NCBI RefSeq assembly: GCF_029223525.1
Contig: NZ_JARHTQ010000028.1
Coordinates: 1-64,000, forward strand
Length of the DNA stretch: 64,000 bases
Direction: 5' to 3'
Origin: Streptantibioticus ferralitis
GTDB taxonomy: Bacteria; Actinomycetota; Actinomycetes; Streptomycetales; Streptomycetaceae
This document shows, one piece after another, positions 17,092 to 26,588 of this stretch. The notes under the pieces were generated by a model. The model saw only the letters and a list, made by a program, of their open reading frames with translations, was not told the DNA's origin and did not search any database. The stretch's first letter is position 1, and each line of letters starts with the position of its first letter. The position numbers and the translations under genes are program-made.

Positions 17092-17754
17092 TCACGCGCT
17101 CAGCGGGAACAACTGGCCGAGTTCCGCGAAGAGCGCGCTGTTCAGAGCGAAGGCGCGGCGGCACTCCTCGACCACCCGCTGCTTCTCCACCTCGTCCACC
17201 GGTAGCGCGTCCAGCAGTTCGCGGTACTCGCGTTTGAAGGCGGCGGGGTTGCCGATGTGGTCGAAGACGTAGAACCGCACACCGTCGCCCTTGCGCTCGA
17301 ACCCCCAGGTCCGTTCGGCGATGCCGCGGATGACCTGGCCGCCGGACAGATCGCCGAGGTAGCGGGTGTAGTGGTGGGCGACATAGCCCGCGGGCCAGGT
17401 CGCGGCGACCTCTGTGACGCGGTCGCAGTACGCGGCGGTGGCGGGCAGCGGCAGCGTCCGGGCACGCCAGTCAGGGCCGTGCAGATGCTCCAGGTCCCGC
17501 TCGAGCTCGGCCACCCGCAGCAGCTCGGGCTGTATGAACGGCCCGGCGACCGGGTCGGCCGCCAGCCGGTCCGCGGCCTCCTCCAACGTGCGGTAGACGA
17601 ACCACAGTTGCTCCGTGTAGCGGGCGTACGCCTCCACGCCCAGCCGCCCACCGAGCAGGTCGCCCATGAACGCGGACTCCTCGGCCTCGGTGTGCTGGGC
17701 GCGCGTCGCGGAGCGGATGAGATCGGAGAAGCGGGCGAACTGGGTGGCGGTCAC
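17092..17754 (-). CDS. Heme oxygenase (biliverdin-producing)
   Basis: A 220-residue HO-1 family protein that opens heme to biliverdin, CO and iron. The proximal heme His is in RAQHTEAEES. The distal-helix glycines are in YLGDLSGGQVI. GTG 17754 is preferred: GGAGG lies 5 nt upstream and gives the usual family length. ATG 17766 and TTG 17826 are alternatives. A promoter with a 15-bp palindrome over the expected transcription start lies at 17831-17879, suggesting repressor control, possibly by iron or heme. Confidence 0.9.
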   Translation of the reverse strand: MTATQFARFSDLIRSATRAQHTEAEESAFMGDLLGGRLGVEAYARYTEQLWFVYRTLEEAADRLAADPVAGPFIQPELLRVAELERDLEHLHGPDWRARTLPLPATAAYCDRVTEVAATWPAGYVAHHYTRYLGDLSGGQVIRGIAERTWGFERKGDGVRFYVFDHIGNPAAFKREYRELLDALPVDEVEKQRVVEECRRAFALNSALFAELGQLFPLSA

Positions 17755-17830
17755 GCGGGCCTCCATCGGCTTCTGCGCGGCTACGGCTACGGCTGCGGTG
17801 CGCGAAACCTGCTCGCGTACCGACAACTTA

Positions 17831-17856
17831 CCGACATGCTGTCGGGAAAAATGCTA
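17831..17856 (-). promoter_or_regulatory. Heme oxygenase promoter with palindromic operator
   Basis: The perfect inverted repeat CCGACA-tgc-TGTCGG spans 17831-17845 (written on the plus strand as CCGACATGCTGTCGG). The -10 box TAGCAT is at 17851-17856 on the minus strand, and a weak -35 TTCCGA lies 17 nt further upstream. A repressor bound here would sit on the start of transcription. Confidence 0.55.
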
Positions 17857-18051
17857 CACCGCGGATGATCCGTTCGGAATCGCTCATCCGGGGGACCATG
17901 AGGGATTCGGCCATTCCGTACGGCGCGACGGCTCGCCAGCCACTCCACGCTCACCGCCCCCTCCGACGCCACCCCGCGTTCACGCGGCCAACGCGCAGGG
18001 AGCAGGATGGACAGTGCATCCGGCGAAACGCTCACCGACGAGAGGGGTTCT

Positions 18052-18789
18052 ATGGAACGCAGGGGCAGGATGTCCGAGTGGCTGCGCCGCCGCCCGCGGT
18101 CGACGGGCGAGAGGACCCGATCCATGTCCCGCGCCGCCGCCGCGGACCGGGATGCGCTCCTCCTCGGCGCGGCCGCCGCGTCGTTCCCGGTGGCACCGGC
18201 CGCTCATCCGTCCGGCTTCAGCTGTTCCTGTGACCGGATCGGCTGCCCCACCCCGGGCATGCACCCGGTCTCGTTCGCCTGGCAGACCCAGGCCACCACC
18301 GACACCGAGCAGATCACCCGCTGGCTGGCCGGCCAGCCGCTCGCCAACTTCATCACCGCCACCGGCACCAACCACGACGTCCTCGACGTGCCCGCCGCCG
18401 CGGGTGCCATCGCGCTGCGCCGCCTGGAGGCCGAGGGCGTCCAGACCGGGCCGGTGGCGCGCTACGGGGCCGACCGGATGCTGTTCTTCACCGCCACCCG
18501 GGGCACCCCGGCGGACGAGGACGAGTGGTGGCCGTGTGAGCTCGACTGCCACCCGGAGACCCAGGACGAGCACCCCGGACTGCGCTGGCACTGCCGGGGC
18601 AGCTATGTGCTGCTGCCCCCCTCCCGGCTGCCTGACGGCTCGGTGGTGGACTGGGTCCGGCCGCCGGACCTGCCGCTACCGGATCCACTGTCGCTGCTCG
18701 CCGGGCTCACCGACGCGTGCGCCCAGGTCGCGGGCGAGGAGGAGGCGAAGCAGGAGGCGGCCGGAGGCTGGCTCTCCGGCGGCCGGTAG
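18052..18789 (+). CDS. Bifunctional DNA primase/polymerase (prim-pol) domain protein
   Basis: A 245-residue protein resembling the N-terminal prim-pol domain of archaeo-eukaryotic primases. It has the CSCDRIGCPTPGMHP cysteine cluster and the NFITATG / NHDVLDVP region where catalytic acidic residues normally lie. The usual DVD-type acidic pair is weak here (DVLDVP), so it may be a non-catalytic relative, common as a single-domain chromosomal gene in streptomycetes. ATG 18052 has GAGGGG upstream; ATG 18007, behind AGGGAG, is a possible longer start. Confidence 0.65.
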   Translation: MERRGRMSEWLRRRPRSTGERTRSMSRAAAADRDALLLGAAAASFPVAPAAHPSGFSCSCDRIGCPTPGMHPVSFAWQTQATTDTEQITRWLAGQPLANFITATGTNHDVLDVPAAAGAIALRRLEAEGVQTGPVARYGADRMLFFTATRGTPADEDEWWPCELDCHPETQDEHPGLRWHCRGSYVLLPPSRLPDGSVVDWVRPPDLPLPDPLSLLAGLTDACAQVAGEEEAKQEAAGGWLSGGR

Positions 18790-18841
18790 CGAGGACGGTC
18801 GGCGCCACGGGGATGTACGGGCACCCCCGACGGCCCGCGTG

Positions 18842-19843
18842 TCACGCCCCGCTGGCCGAAACCACACCCTCGATCCGGTTGAGGAAGGCCACCTTCGCAC
18901 CCGAGTCCGACTGGGCGGGCACCTTCACGACCTGCTCCGCGACCTTGTACAAGGTCACCGACTTGTTCGGCTTGCCGGTCATCAACGCGTTGATGTTCGG
19001 GTCCTTCACCGCGACCGGGCCCTTGGCGACCGTCTGCTTCATCACATGACGCGTGGTGAAGAACACCAGCGCCCCGCCGTCCCTGAGCCGCAGCGCCACC
19101 GGGGCGTACTGCGCCGGATCCGCCGCCTGGTCCGCGAACTGCGTCACGACCTGCGGCGTCGGCGCGTACTGGGTGCGCCGCTGGGCGCGCAGCCCCGAGG
19201 TTTCGCCGCCCTGGGCGAACGCCGTGGAGCCCTTGTCGCCCTGCTGGAGGTACGCGGTGTACTGGGCGCTCAACTCACCCGGCTGGACCAGCAGATCGGT
19301 TCCGCTGACCGGGACCGGCACCGCGTAGCCCTGCGCGTCGGTCGCGAAGTCCGGCAACTGACCCGGCGAGAGCACCGACAAGTACGAGGCCTGCCACGGG
19401 TCGTTCACACTGCCCCGGGTGAACACCAGCAGCCAGCGGTTGCTGTCCCGGCTGTTGGCGGTGTCCGCGACAAACCATTTCGGCCAGCCGCGCTCCCGTG
19501 GGATCAGGAAGCGGGTGTCGCTGAACCGCAACGGCTGGTAACCGGGGTTCCCTGACGGGCTGTTGGCATGCCGGGCCTTGATTCCGGCTCCGTCGACGGC
19601 GCCCAGCGCCCCGGTCTCGACCTGGGCGTTCAGTGCCGGATCCAGCTTGGCGTTGGCGTCGTTGACCACCTGGACGAAGTGGTCCAGGGCGGCGGGGGCG
19701 TCAGCCTTCCGCACCGCCGGGATGACCGCCTGCTCGCCGTGCACGGTCACGCAACCTGTCGCCAGCGGCGCCAGCAGCGCCGCCGCCGCGACGCTGGACA
19801 GTCTGCGGCGCAGCCGTATGGGCAGCGGGGCACGCGCGGTCAT
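18842..19843 (-). CDS. Secreted lipoprotein of unknown function
   Basis: A 333-residue protein. An Arg-rich signal peptide (PIRLRRRL, then an Ala-rich core) ends in the lipobox LATGC, so it should be anchored outside the membrane. The mature part has two halves of mixed alpha/beta character and no motif I recognise. Related proteins are common streptomycete lipoproteins without assigned role. ATG 19843 has GAAGGAG 9 nt upstream. It follows map on the same strand, but map has its own leaderless promoter further upstream. Confidence 0.75.
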   Translation of the reverse strand: MTARAPLPIRLRRRLSSVAAAALLAPLATGCVTVHGEQAVIPAVRKADAPAALDHFVQVVNDANAKLDPALNAQVETGALGAVDGAGIKARHANSPSGNPGYQPLRFSDTRFLIPRERGWPKWFVADTANSRDSNRWLLVFTRGSVNDPWQASYLSVLSPGQLPDFATDAQGYAVPVPVSGTDLLVQPGELSAQYTAYLQQGDKGSTAFAQGGETSGLRAQRRTQYAPTPQVVTQFADQAADPAQYAPVALRLRDGGALVFFTTRHVMKQTVAKGPVAVKDPNINALMTGKPNKSVTLYKVAEQVVKVPAQSDSGAKVAFLNRIEGVVSASGA

Positions 19844-19950
19844 GGCGGACGGGCTCCTTCTCGTGTTCGCGATCGGCCGCAAACACTACCGGTGCCGGTC
19901 CGCGCACGGGCCGCCGGAGGCGGCACGGCCGCCATACCGTGACGCCTCGG

Positions 19951-20808
19951 CTACGGCAGCGTCAACACCTCCGTACCGGTGTCGGTCACCACGAGGGTGT
20001 GCTCGAACTGGGCGGTGCGCTTGCGGTCCTTGGTGACCACGGTCCAGCCGTCTTCCCAGATGTCGTAGTCGTGCGTCCCCAGGGTGAGCATCGGCTCGAT
20101 GGTGAAGGTCATTCCCGGCCTGATCACGGTGGTCGCCCGCGGGTCGTCGTAGTGCGGGATGATCAGCCCGGAGTGGAACGCGGAGTTGATCCCGTGACCG
20201 GTGAAGTCCCGTACCACGCCGTAGCCGAAGCGCTTGGCGTACGACTCGATGACCCGGCCGATGATGTTGATCTGGCGGCCCGGCTTGACCGCCTTGATCG
20301 ACCGGTTCAGCGCCTCCCGGGTGCGCTCCACCAGCAGTTGTGACTCCTCGTCGACCTCGCCGCACAGGTAGGTCGCGTTGGTGTCGCCGTGCACGCCGTG
20401 GATGTAGGCCGTGATGTCGAGGTTGACGATGTCGCCGTCGCGCAGTTCGGTGGAGTCCGGGATGCCGTGGCAGATGACCTCGTTGAGCGAGGTGCAGATG
20501 GACTTGGGGAAGCCGCGGTAGCCGAGGTCGGATGGGTAGGCCTGGTGGTCGCACATGTACTCGTGCGCGATCCGGTCGAGTTCGTCCGTGGTGGTTCCGG
20601 GCTTGATCGCCTTGGCCGCCTCCTCCATCGCCTGTGCGGCGATCCGGGAGGCGATCCGCATCTTCTCGATCGTCTCGGTGTCCTGCACCTCCGGTCCGGT
20701 GTACGGGGTCGGGGCGGGCTTGCCCACGTACTCAGGGCGCGGGATGGACGACGGCACGCGGCGGGTCGGCGAGAGGGTGCCGGGAACGAGGAGCGACTGG
20801 CCAGACAT
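19951..20808 (-). CDS. map: Methionine aminopeptidase, type I
   Basis: A 285-residue enzyme that removes the initiator Met from new proteins. Metal ligands are visible: [17 protein letters not shown] (two Asp), [11 protein letters not shown] (His), TFTIEPM (Glu) and QFEHTL (Glu). The substrate-binding His is in [10 protein letters not shown]. The ~40-residue N-terminal extension before the peptidase fold, with the RPEYVGK segment, is usual in actinobacteria. The ATG start is leaderless: TACACT lies seven bases upstream (20816-20821). Confidence 0.95.
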   Translation of the reverse strand: MSGQSLLVPGTLSPTRRVPSSIPRPEYVGKPAPTPYTGPEVQDTETIEKMRIASRIAAQAMEEAAKAIKPGTTTDELDRIAHEYMCDHQAYPSDLGYRGFPKSICTSLNEVICHGIPDSTELRDGDIVNLDITAYIHGVHGDTNATYLCGEVDEESQLLVERTREALNRSIKAVKPGRQINIIGRVIESYAKRFGYGVVRDFTGHGINSAFHSGLIIPHYDDPRATTVIRPGMTFTIEPMLTLGTHDYDIWEDGWTVVTKDRKRTAQFEHTLVVTDTGTEVLTLP

Positions 20809-20815
20809 GCCAGCG

Positions 20816-20821
20816 AGTGTA
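20816..20821 (-). promoter_or_regulatory. -10 box of leaderless map
   Basis: Minus-strand TACACT, then seven bases, then ATG 20808. No ribosome site lies between. Confidence 0.55.
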
Positions 20822-20982
20822 TCGGCGCCGCACAATCGAAGCTGCGGCCGCCGGGGTGCCCCCGGACGGAGTCCTGGGGAGTCTGCGCTGAGGGTGATGG
20901 CGGGCGACGGGCGGGAACGATGGCGGACAGGGAAGTCGAAGGGGTTCCGGGGTTCCCCCGGGAAACGCAGCAGGAGGGCAGC

Positions 20983-21222
20983 ATGGCTCTGTTCAAGCGC
21001 AAGAGGGCGACGGGTAAGCCGGGCGAGTGGTACTACTGCCTGGAACACCGGAAGGTCGAGGAGGGGCCGGACTGCCCCGCGGTGAACCGCCTGGGCCCCT
21101 ATCCCACCGCCGCCGAGGCGGCCCGCGCCATCGAGATCGCGGAGGAGCGCAACGAGGAGTGGGAGCATGACCCGCGCTGGAGCGAGGAGAACGACTCCGG
21201 GCCGCGCGGCACCGGCAGCTGA
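20983..21222 (+). CDS. Small conserved hydrophilic protein
   Basis: A 79-residue protein with the segment [13 protein letters not shown], a Pro/Tyr turn and an acidic amphipathic helix ([18 protein letters not shown]). Short SPOR-like or hypothetical proteins of this type are widespread in streptomycetes next to map or npdG. ATG 20983 has GGAGG 7 nt upstream. It probably shares a promoter region divergent from map. Function unknown. Confidence 0.7.
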   Translation: MALFKRKRATGKPGEWYYCLEHRKVEEGPDCPAVNRLGPYPTAAEAARAIEIAEERNEEWEHDPRWSEENDSGPRGTGS

Positions 21223-21300
21223 TGCCGCGGCGGCTGAGGCGTTCCGGGACACGGCACCCCGTACCGTCGGGGTACGGGGTCGGCTGGCAGGATCGCCGGT

Positions 21301-22026
21301 ATGACTACTGATGCGAATACCCCCGACCCGAGCGCTGCCGCAGGCAAGCCCGCGGCCAAGGACCCGCGGGACCTGCCGGATGTCTCCGATCTGGTCGTGG
21401 GCGTGCTGGGCGGCACCGGCGACCAGGGGCGCGGGCTCGCCTACCGGCTGGCCAAGGCCGGGCAGCGGGTGATCATCGGTTCGCGCAGCACCGAGCGGGC
21501 GCTGACCGCGGCCGAGGAGCTCGGCCTGGGCGTACGCGGCCTGGACAACGCGCAGTGCGCACGCGCCAGCGACATCGTGATCATCGCGGTGCCGTGGGAA
21601 GGACACGCCAAGACGGTGGAGTCGCTGCGCGAGGAGCTGGCGGGCAAGCTCGTCGTCGACTGCGTCAACCCGCTCGGCTTCGACAAGAAGGGCGCGTACG
21701 CGATCAAGCCGGAGGAGGGCAGCGCCGCCGAGCAGGCCGCCGCTCTGCTGCCCGACTCCCGGGTCACCGCGGCCTTCCACCACCTGTCCGCGGTGCTGCT
21801 GCAGGATCCGCAGGTCGAGCGGATCGAGACCGATGTGATGGTGCTGGGCGACAGCCGCGAGGACACCGACACCGTGCAGGCGCTGGCCGCCCGTATCCCG
21901 GGGATGCGCGGGGTCTTCGCCGGCCGGCTGCGCAACGCGCACCAGGTCGAGTCGCTGGTGGCCAATCTGATCTCGGTGAACCGCCGCTACAAGGCGCACG
22001 CGGGACTGCGCATCACCGACGTGTAG
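21301..22026 (+). CDS. npdG: NADPH-dependent F420 reductase
   Basis: A 241-residue F420:NADP oxidoreductase that passes hydride between NADPH and coenzyme F420. The N-terminal dinucleotide motif is [14 protein letters not shown]. The NADPH phosphate-binding segment is GSRSTERA. The [10 protein letters not shown] stretch and the C-terminal [13 protein letters not shown] helix are family hallmarks. The first ~30 residues are a low-complexity extension. It may be leaderless: CAGGAT lies seven bases before ATG 21301. F420-using enzymes elsewhere in the genome would be its clients. Confidence 0.92.
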   Translation: MTTDANTPDPSAAAGKPAAKDPRDLPDVSDLVVGVLGGTGDQGRGLAYRLAKAGQRVIIGSRSTERALTAAEELGLGVRGLDNAQCARASDIVIIAVPWEGHAKTVESLREELAGKLVVDCVNPLGFDKKGAYAIKPEEGSAAEQAAALLPDSRVTAAFHHLSAVLLQDPQVERIETDVMVLGDSREDTDTVQALAARIPGMRGVFAGRLRNAHQVESLVANLISVNRRYKAHAGLRITDV

Positions 22027-22097
22027 GCCTCATCCGGCTCGACGGGGGCATGGGTCAGAATGGGCGGAGTATGCCGCCCAACCGAGGAGCCTCAGCC

Positions 22098-22316
22098 ATG
22101 CCCCCGTCCGCCTCGCCGAGCCCGATCCCGCGGCCGGCGATCTTCGCCATCGCCGTCTGCGTGCTGGCCATCGCCGCCGCGGTGGTGTCGTTCGTACAGG
22201 GCAGCTTCCTGGGTGTGGTGTGGGTGCTGATGGCGGGCGTGTCCAGCAACATGGCGTGGTTCTACCTGCGCAAGGCGAAGGCCGACCGGGCCGCCGCGCA
22301 ATCGGCCGGCCGGTAG
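22098..22316 (+). CDS. Small two-helix membrane protein
   Basis: A 72-residue protein: short Pro/Ser-rich start, then two hydrophobic segments (IFAIAVCVLAIAAAVVSF and LGVVWVLMAGVSSNMAWFYL) and a short basic tail. ATG 22098 has GAGGAG 8 nt upstream, so it is preferred over ATG 22071. It follows npdG by 71 nt and may be co-transcribed. The 70 bp after its stop hold degenerate GTCnGCCnGnAG repeats. Function unknown. Confidence 0.65.
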   Translation: MPPSASPSPIPRPAIFAIAVCVLAIAAAVVSFVQGSFLGVVWVLMAGVSSNMAWFYLRKAKADRAAAQSAGR

Positions 22317-22386
22317 CCGCCAGACGGTCAGCCAGTAGCCGCGTAACGGTCGGCCGGCAGCCGCGTGGACGGTTCGCCGGCAGTGG

Positions 22387-23169
22387 TCAGCCGGTAGGGG
22401 AGCCCTTCCAGAACTGGAAGAGGCGGTAGCCGTACGCCGAGTACACATCCGGGATGTGGAAGGTGCGCATGATCGTGTTGATGACGTCCCAGAACACGGT
22501 GTTGATCTCGGGGATCCACAGGCAGCCGAAGACCGCGATCAGCCCGAAGGGGGCGTACGGCTCGACCTGGCGGCGCACCTTGTACGACAGCCATGGCTCG
22601 ATGACGCCGTAGCCGTCGAGCCCGGGGACCGGCAGGAAGTTGAGGATCGCCGCGGTCAGCTGGAGCATCGCCAGGAACGCGAACGCGGCGAGGAACGGCG
22701 TCGGCGCCCAGGTCAGCCCGCCGAGGGTGAACGGCAGCATCAGCGCGAGCGCGAAGGCCGCGTTGGTCAGCGGTCCCGCCGCCGAGATCAGGCTGTGCTT
22801 CCAGCGGCCCCTGATCCGGCCGCGCTCGATGAACACCGCGCCGCCGGGCAGGCCGATGCCGCCCAGGATGACGAAGATCACCGGTAGCACGATGCTGAGC
22901 GCGGCGTGTGTGTACCTCAGCGGGTTCAAGGTCAGATAGCCCCTCGCGCCCACCGTGATGTCGCCGCCATGCAGGGCGGTGCGGGCGTGCGCGTACTCGT
23001 GCAGGCACAGCGAGACGATCCAGCCGGAGACGACGAAGACGAACACCGCGAATCCGGTGTTGGACGCGAAGTCGTGCCACACCGCCCACCCGGCGACGAG
23101 CATGATCGCGACCAGCCCGAGGAACACGGGACTGACCTGCCGGTCGTGGCGGGTGGTTGCGGTAGCCAT
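22387..23169 (-). CDS. Site-2-protease-family membrane metallopeptidase (M50)
   Basis: A 260-residue membrane protein with about six helices. The zinc motif HEYAHA lies in the second helix. The second M50 motif is NFLPVPGLDGYG, with the Asp that completes the zinc site. Such proteins cut membrane-spanning anti-sigma factors or other substrates. No CBS or PDZ domain is present, so it is the compact form. Two membrane-anchored regulators elsewhere in this window are candidate substrates, but nothing ties them to it. Confidence 0.82.
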   Translation of the reverse strand: MATATTRHDRQVSPVFLGLVAIMLVAGWAVWHDFASNTGFAVFVFVVSGWIVSLCLHEYAHARTALHGGDITVGARGYLTLNPLRYTHAALSIVLPVIFVILGGIGLPGGAVFIERGRIRGRWKHSLISAAGPLTNAAFALALMLPFTLGGLTWAPTPFLAAFAFLAMLQLTAAILNFLPVPGLDGYGVIEPWLSYKVRRQVEPYAPFGLIAVFGCLWIPEINTVFWDVINTIMRTFHIPDVYSAYGYRLFQFWKGSPTG

Positions 23170-23360
23170 GCGCGGAGCTCCATCAGGTACGGGACGTCAT
23201 CAGGGCGGTTCCTGACCGTACAGGCCGATCCGGCGCTGCGGTGGACAGACCGGGTCCGCGTTGCGTCCGGCACCGGGGGAACGTCCGGTTGCCGGGGTTC
23301 GGTTCCATCACCGGGCGAGGGGTTGCCGCCGCGCTGGACGGCGGCGACCCGGCGCCTGGC

Positions 23361-24233
23361 TCAGGCCTTCTTGCGGAACTTCGCCACCGCCAGCGGCGCG
23401 GTGACCAGGGTGATGGCCGCCGCCCAGGCCAGGGTGATCAGCGCCGAATGGGCGACCGGCCCGCCGTTGATCAGGTTCCGGTTGGCGTCGGCGAGCGACG
23501 ACAGCGGATTGACCTTCGTAAAGCCCTGCAGCCAGCCGGGCATCGTGGTCGGCTTGGCGAAGATCGAGCTGCCGAACTGCAGCGGCATCAGCACGATCAT
23601 GGCCACCCCCTGTACGGCCTGCGCGCTCTTCATGGTCAGACCGAGCAGGGTGAAGATCCACATCAGTGAGGCGCCGAAGACCATCGCCAAAGCGACCGCG
23701 GCGAGCAGGTGCAGCACGGAGGTCTGCACGGTCAGGCCCAGGATGAAGCCCATGACCAGCAGGATGGCGGTGGCTATCAGCATGCGGCCGACCTCCACCA
23801 CGATCTTCGCGATCAGCACCGAGGAGCGCGCGATCGGCATGGTCCGGAACCGGTCCATCACACCGGTCTTGAAGTCGGTGTTGATCCCGGTACCGACCGC
23901 CATGGCGATGTTCATGCCCATCATCGCCATCAGGCCCGGGATCATGTAGTTGACGTAGGCGTGCTGGTTTCCGGAGACCGCGCCGCCGAAGACGTAGACG
24001 AAGAGCAGCGTGAAGATGACGGGCATCAGCAGGGCGTCGAACATCGACTCCGGATCCTGCTTGATCTGCAGCAGGTTGCGGCGCACCAGCGCGCCGATGT
24101 GCCGCAGGTTGGCCCGTAGCCCGATGCGGCCCTCGCCGGACCGGGCGGTGGCGGTGGTGGCGATCGCTGTCGCGCTCATGCCCGCCTCTCGCCCACCGTC
24201 AACCGCAACCGAGACGCTACGCGTCGCTGTCAT
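23361..24233 (-). CDS. DrrB-like ABC exporter permease
   Basis: A 290-residue ABC-2 type permease with six predicted helices. It has the MRDFRT-like juxtamembrane element seen in daunorubicin-type exporters (GVMDRFRTMPIARSS). ATG 24233 overlaps the ATPase stop (ATGA) behind GGAGG. With the ATPase upstream it should form a half-transporter dimer that extrudes hydrophobic drugs or lipids. No biosynthetic cluster is nearby, so self-resistance is not implied. Confidence 0.88.
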   Translation of the reverse strand: MTATRSVSVAVDGGREAGMSATAIATTATARSGEGRIGLRANLRHIGALVRRNLLQIKQDPESMFDALLMPVIFTLLFVYVFGGAVSGNQHAYVNYMIPGLMAMMGMNIAMAVGTGINTDFKTGVMDRFRTMPIARSSVLIAKIVVEVGRMLIATAILLVMGFILGLTVQTSVLHLLAAVALAMVFGASLMWIFTLLGLTMKSAQAVQGVAMIVLMPLQFGSSIFAKPTTMPGWLQGFTKVNPLSSLADANRNLINGGPVAHSALITLAWAAAITLVTAPLAVAKFRKKA

Positions 24234-25234
24234 GCTCCGACCTCCTCGAACTCGTTGGCATCAGCGGTCTTCTGGCCGGTGAGGGCCAGGAACACCTCGT
24301 CCAGGCTGGGCAGATGGGTGCTGATACCGGCGATCGAGAAGTCGCGCGCCCCCAGCAGGCCGACCACGGCGGTCAGTTGTTCATCGCTGACGATGGGGAC
24401 GTTCACCAGCCCCTCGGCCTCATCGGCGGTCGCCCCCGCGATGCCGTCAAGACCGGCCTGGTCCAACGCGGCCACCATGCGCGGCAGTTCGGCGCGGTCC
24501 ACGGGCCTGATCTGCAGGGTGCGGCCGCCCACCTTCGCCTTCAACTCGTCGATCCGGCCCTCGGCGATCACCCGGCCGCGGTCGATGACCGTCAGCTCGT
24601 TGGCGAGCTGTTCGGCCTCCTCCATGTACTGCGTGGTCAGCAGTACGGTGGCGCCGTCGGCCACCATCCGCTGGACCTCCTCCCACACCTCGTTCCGGGT
24701 GCGTGGGTCGAGTCCTGTCGTGGGTTCGTCGAGGTAGAGCACCGAGGGATGGCCGACCATGCTCGCGGCCAGGTCAAGCCTGCGGCGCATACCGCCCGAG
24801 TAGTTCATGGCCGGACGCCTGGCGGCCTCGGTCAGCGAGAAGCGCTCCAGCATCTCGTCCGCGCGGGCCCTGGCGTCCTTGCGGGACAGGTCGAGCAGCC
24901 GCCCGATCATGTAGAGGTTCTCGCGGCCGGACAGCTTCTCGTCCACCGACGCGTACTGGCCGGTCAGCCCGATCACCCGGCGCAGCTGGCGGGGCTGGCT
25001 CAGCACGTCGTACCCGGCGACCCGGGCGGTCCCGGCGTCCGGCTTCACCAGGGTGGACAGGATCCGTACGAGGGTGGTCTTCCCGGCGCCGTTCGGGCCG
25101 AGCACGCCGAGTACGGTGCCCTGGGTCACATCGAGATCCACTCCGTCGAGCGCCTTCGTCTCGCCGTAGTGCTTGGCCAGGCCCCGTACTTCCACGGCCT
25201 TTCCGCCGCGACTGGTCGTCTTGCTTAGTGTCAT
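24230..25234 (-). CDS. DrrA-like ABC exporter ATPase
   Basis: A 334-residue ATPase: Walker A GPNGAGKTT, Q-loop GLTGQYASVDE, signature YSGGMRRRLDLA, Walker B VLYLDEPTTGLD and switch in LLTTQYMEEAEQLA. The C-terminal ~100 residues carry the LPSLDEVFLALTG motif characteristic of DrrA-type daunorubicin resistance ATPases. It is followed by its permease with a four-base overlap. It sits 92 bp after the anti-sigma gene on the same strand, and could be a target of that sigma factor. Confidence 0.9.
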   Translation of the reverse strand: MTLSKTTSRGGKAVEVRGLAKHYGETKALDGVDLDVTQGTVLGVLGPNGAGKTTLVRILSTLVKPDAGTARVAGYDVLSQPRQLRRVIGLTGQYASVDEKLSGRENLYMIGRLLDLSRKDARARADEMLERFSLTEAARRPAMNYSGGMRRRLDLAASMVGHPSVLYLDEPTTGLDPRTRNEVWEEVQRMVADGATVLLTTQYMEEAEQLANELTVIDRGRVIAEGRIDELKAKVGGRTLQIRPVDRAELPRMVAALDQAGLDGIAGATADEAEGLVNVPIVSDEQLTAVVGLLGARDFSIAGISTHLPSLDEVFLALTGQKTADANEFEEVGA

Positions 25235-25326
25235 GCCACCACGGTCGCCGACGCCGCCGACAGGTCGCCGACAGACCGCTGACACGCCGCTTCGGCCGCC
25301 GACGCGGCACCGGCGGCCGGTGGGCG

Positions 25327-26010
25327 CTATGCCTGCACCGAGACCAGGCGCTGGCCCTGGGAGGTGATGACGTCGAAGTGCGAGATGTCGGACGGCCGCA
25401 TCGCGGTTGCGCCCCTGATGTCCAACGGCTGCGGATGCTCGTCGGTGCCGTAACCCGACCCGGACACCGTCCAGTTGGCGACCGTCTCCTGGCGGCCGTC
25501 CTTGCCGACCACCACCAGGTGGCAGGTGCGCGGACCGTAGACGTACGACAGCCGCAGGTCGATCTGGGTGCCCCAGGGCCTGCCGGTCAGGCCCACCACG
25601 GCCGACGCACCGGTCGCCGGATCGGTCGCGGTGCGCTGGAACGCCGCGGCCTGCACACCGGTCACCGCCGGGCGCTCCTGGATGGCGAGTACGGCCGCGG
25701 TCGGGCCGGCGACGATCAGTACGGCGGCCGCGACGGCCGTCAGCCAGCGGCGGCGGACCCTGGTCCGGCGCTGCGCCGCCACCTCGTCCAGCAGCCGGTC
25801 CAGCATCTCCTCGCTCGGCGGCTCGGGCGCACCGGCACCGCCCAGCTCCGCCAGCGCCGGCACCACACCGCTGAGTTCGTCGAGGAGCTTGGCGCACGTA
25901 TCGCACCCGGCGAGGTGCTGCTCGAACCGGTCCATCTCGGCGTCGTTCAGCACGCCGAGCAGATAGGCGCCGACGTCGACGTGCGCGTCGGGCCGTCCGT
26001 ACTCGGTCAC
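25327..26010 (-). CDS. Zinc-binding anti-sigma factor
   Basis: A 227-residue ZAS-type anti-sigma factor. The motif H32-x3-C36-x2-C39 is intact (QHLAGCDTC), which suggests redox or zinc sensitivity. One membrane helix lies at about residues 88-108, followed by an outer domain of about 120 residues. GTG 26010 overlaps the sigma factor stop (GTGA), giving equal synthesis. It resembles the RslA/SigL arrangement of mycobacteria, where the outer domain is a regulated anti-sigma partner. Confidence 0.88.
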   Translation of the reverse strand: MTEYGRPDAHVDVGAYLLGVLNDAEMDRFEQHLAGCDTCAKLLDELSGVVPALAELGGAGAPEPPSEEMLDRLLDEVAAQRRTRVRRRWLTAVAAAVLIVAGPTAAVLAIQERPAVTGVQAAAFQRTATDPATGASAVVGLTGRPWGTQIDLRLSYVYGPRTCHLVVVGKDGRQETVANWTVSGSGYGTDEHPQPLDIRGATAMRPSDISHFDVITSQGQRLVSVQA

Positions 26011-26585
26011 GAGGTCACTCCTCTCTCCTCCAGTGCGATCCGCAGACTGCGCAGTGCGTAGAAGATCCGGGACCGGACGGTGCCCGGGGGCACCCCCAGC
26101 ACACGGGCCGTCTCGTTGGTGTCCCGGCCCTTGAAGTACGTTTCCACCAGCACCTGGCGGTGCGCGGGTGTCAGGTCGTCCAACGCGTCGGAGATCGTCA
26201 TCATCCGCAGCGCGCGGTCGAGTTCATCGGCGGCGGGTACCTGCTCCAGGTCGGCGGGACCGCTCTCGGCGGGGCGGGCCTGACGGCCGCGGTGCGCGTC
26301 GATGACCACCCGGCGGGCGACGGTCACCAGCCACGGCCGCAGGCTGCGTGCGCTCGGGTCCAGCTGGGAGGCGTTCCGCCAGGCCCGCAGCAGGGTCTCC
26401 TGCACCACGTCCTCCGCGAGGTAGCGGTCCCCGGCCACCAGGCGCAGCACATAGGTCATCAGCGGACCCGCGTGATCGCGGTAGAGCGCCCGCATCAGTT
26501 CCTCCTCCGGGCCGCGGCCCGGGAAGCGCCGGCCTTCCACGGTGGAATCCTCGCGCAGGCTGTGCCCCTGGTCGACCTGGAGCAC
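26007..26585 (-). CDS. ECF sigma factor (SigL-like)
   Basis: A 192-residue ECF sigma factor. Region 2 carries DVVQETLLRAWRN. Region 4 carries RVLGVPPGTVRSRIFYALRSLR. Its gene order (lipoprotein, sigma, anti-sigma) and sequence recall the SigL group, which controls cell-envelope and secreted-protein genes in mycobacteria. GTG 26585 begins three nt after the lipoprotein stop. The promoter it recognises is not identified with confidence. Confidence 0.9.
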   Translation of the reverse strand: MLQVDQGHSLREDSTVEGRRFPGRGPEEELMRALYRDHAGPLMTYVLRLVAGDRYLAEDVVQETLLRAWRNASQLDPSARSLRPWLVTVARRVVIDAHRGRQARPAESGPADLEQVPAADELDRALRMMTISDALDDLTPAHRQVLVETYFKGRDTNETARVLGVPPGTVRSRIFYALRSLRIALEERGVTS

Positions 26586-26588
26586 GGC

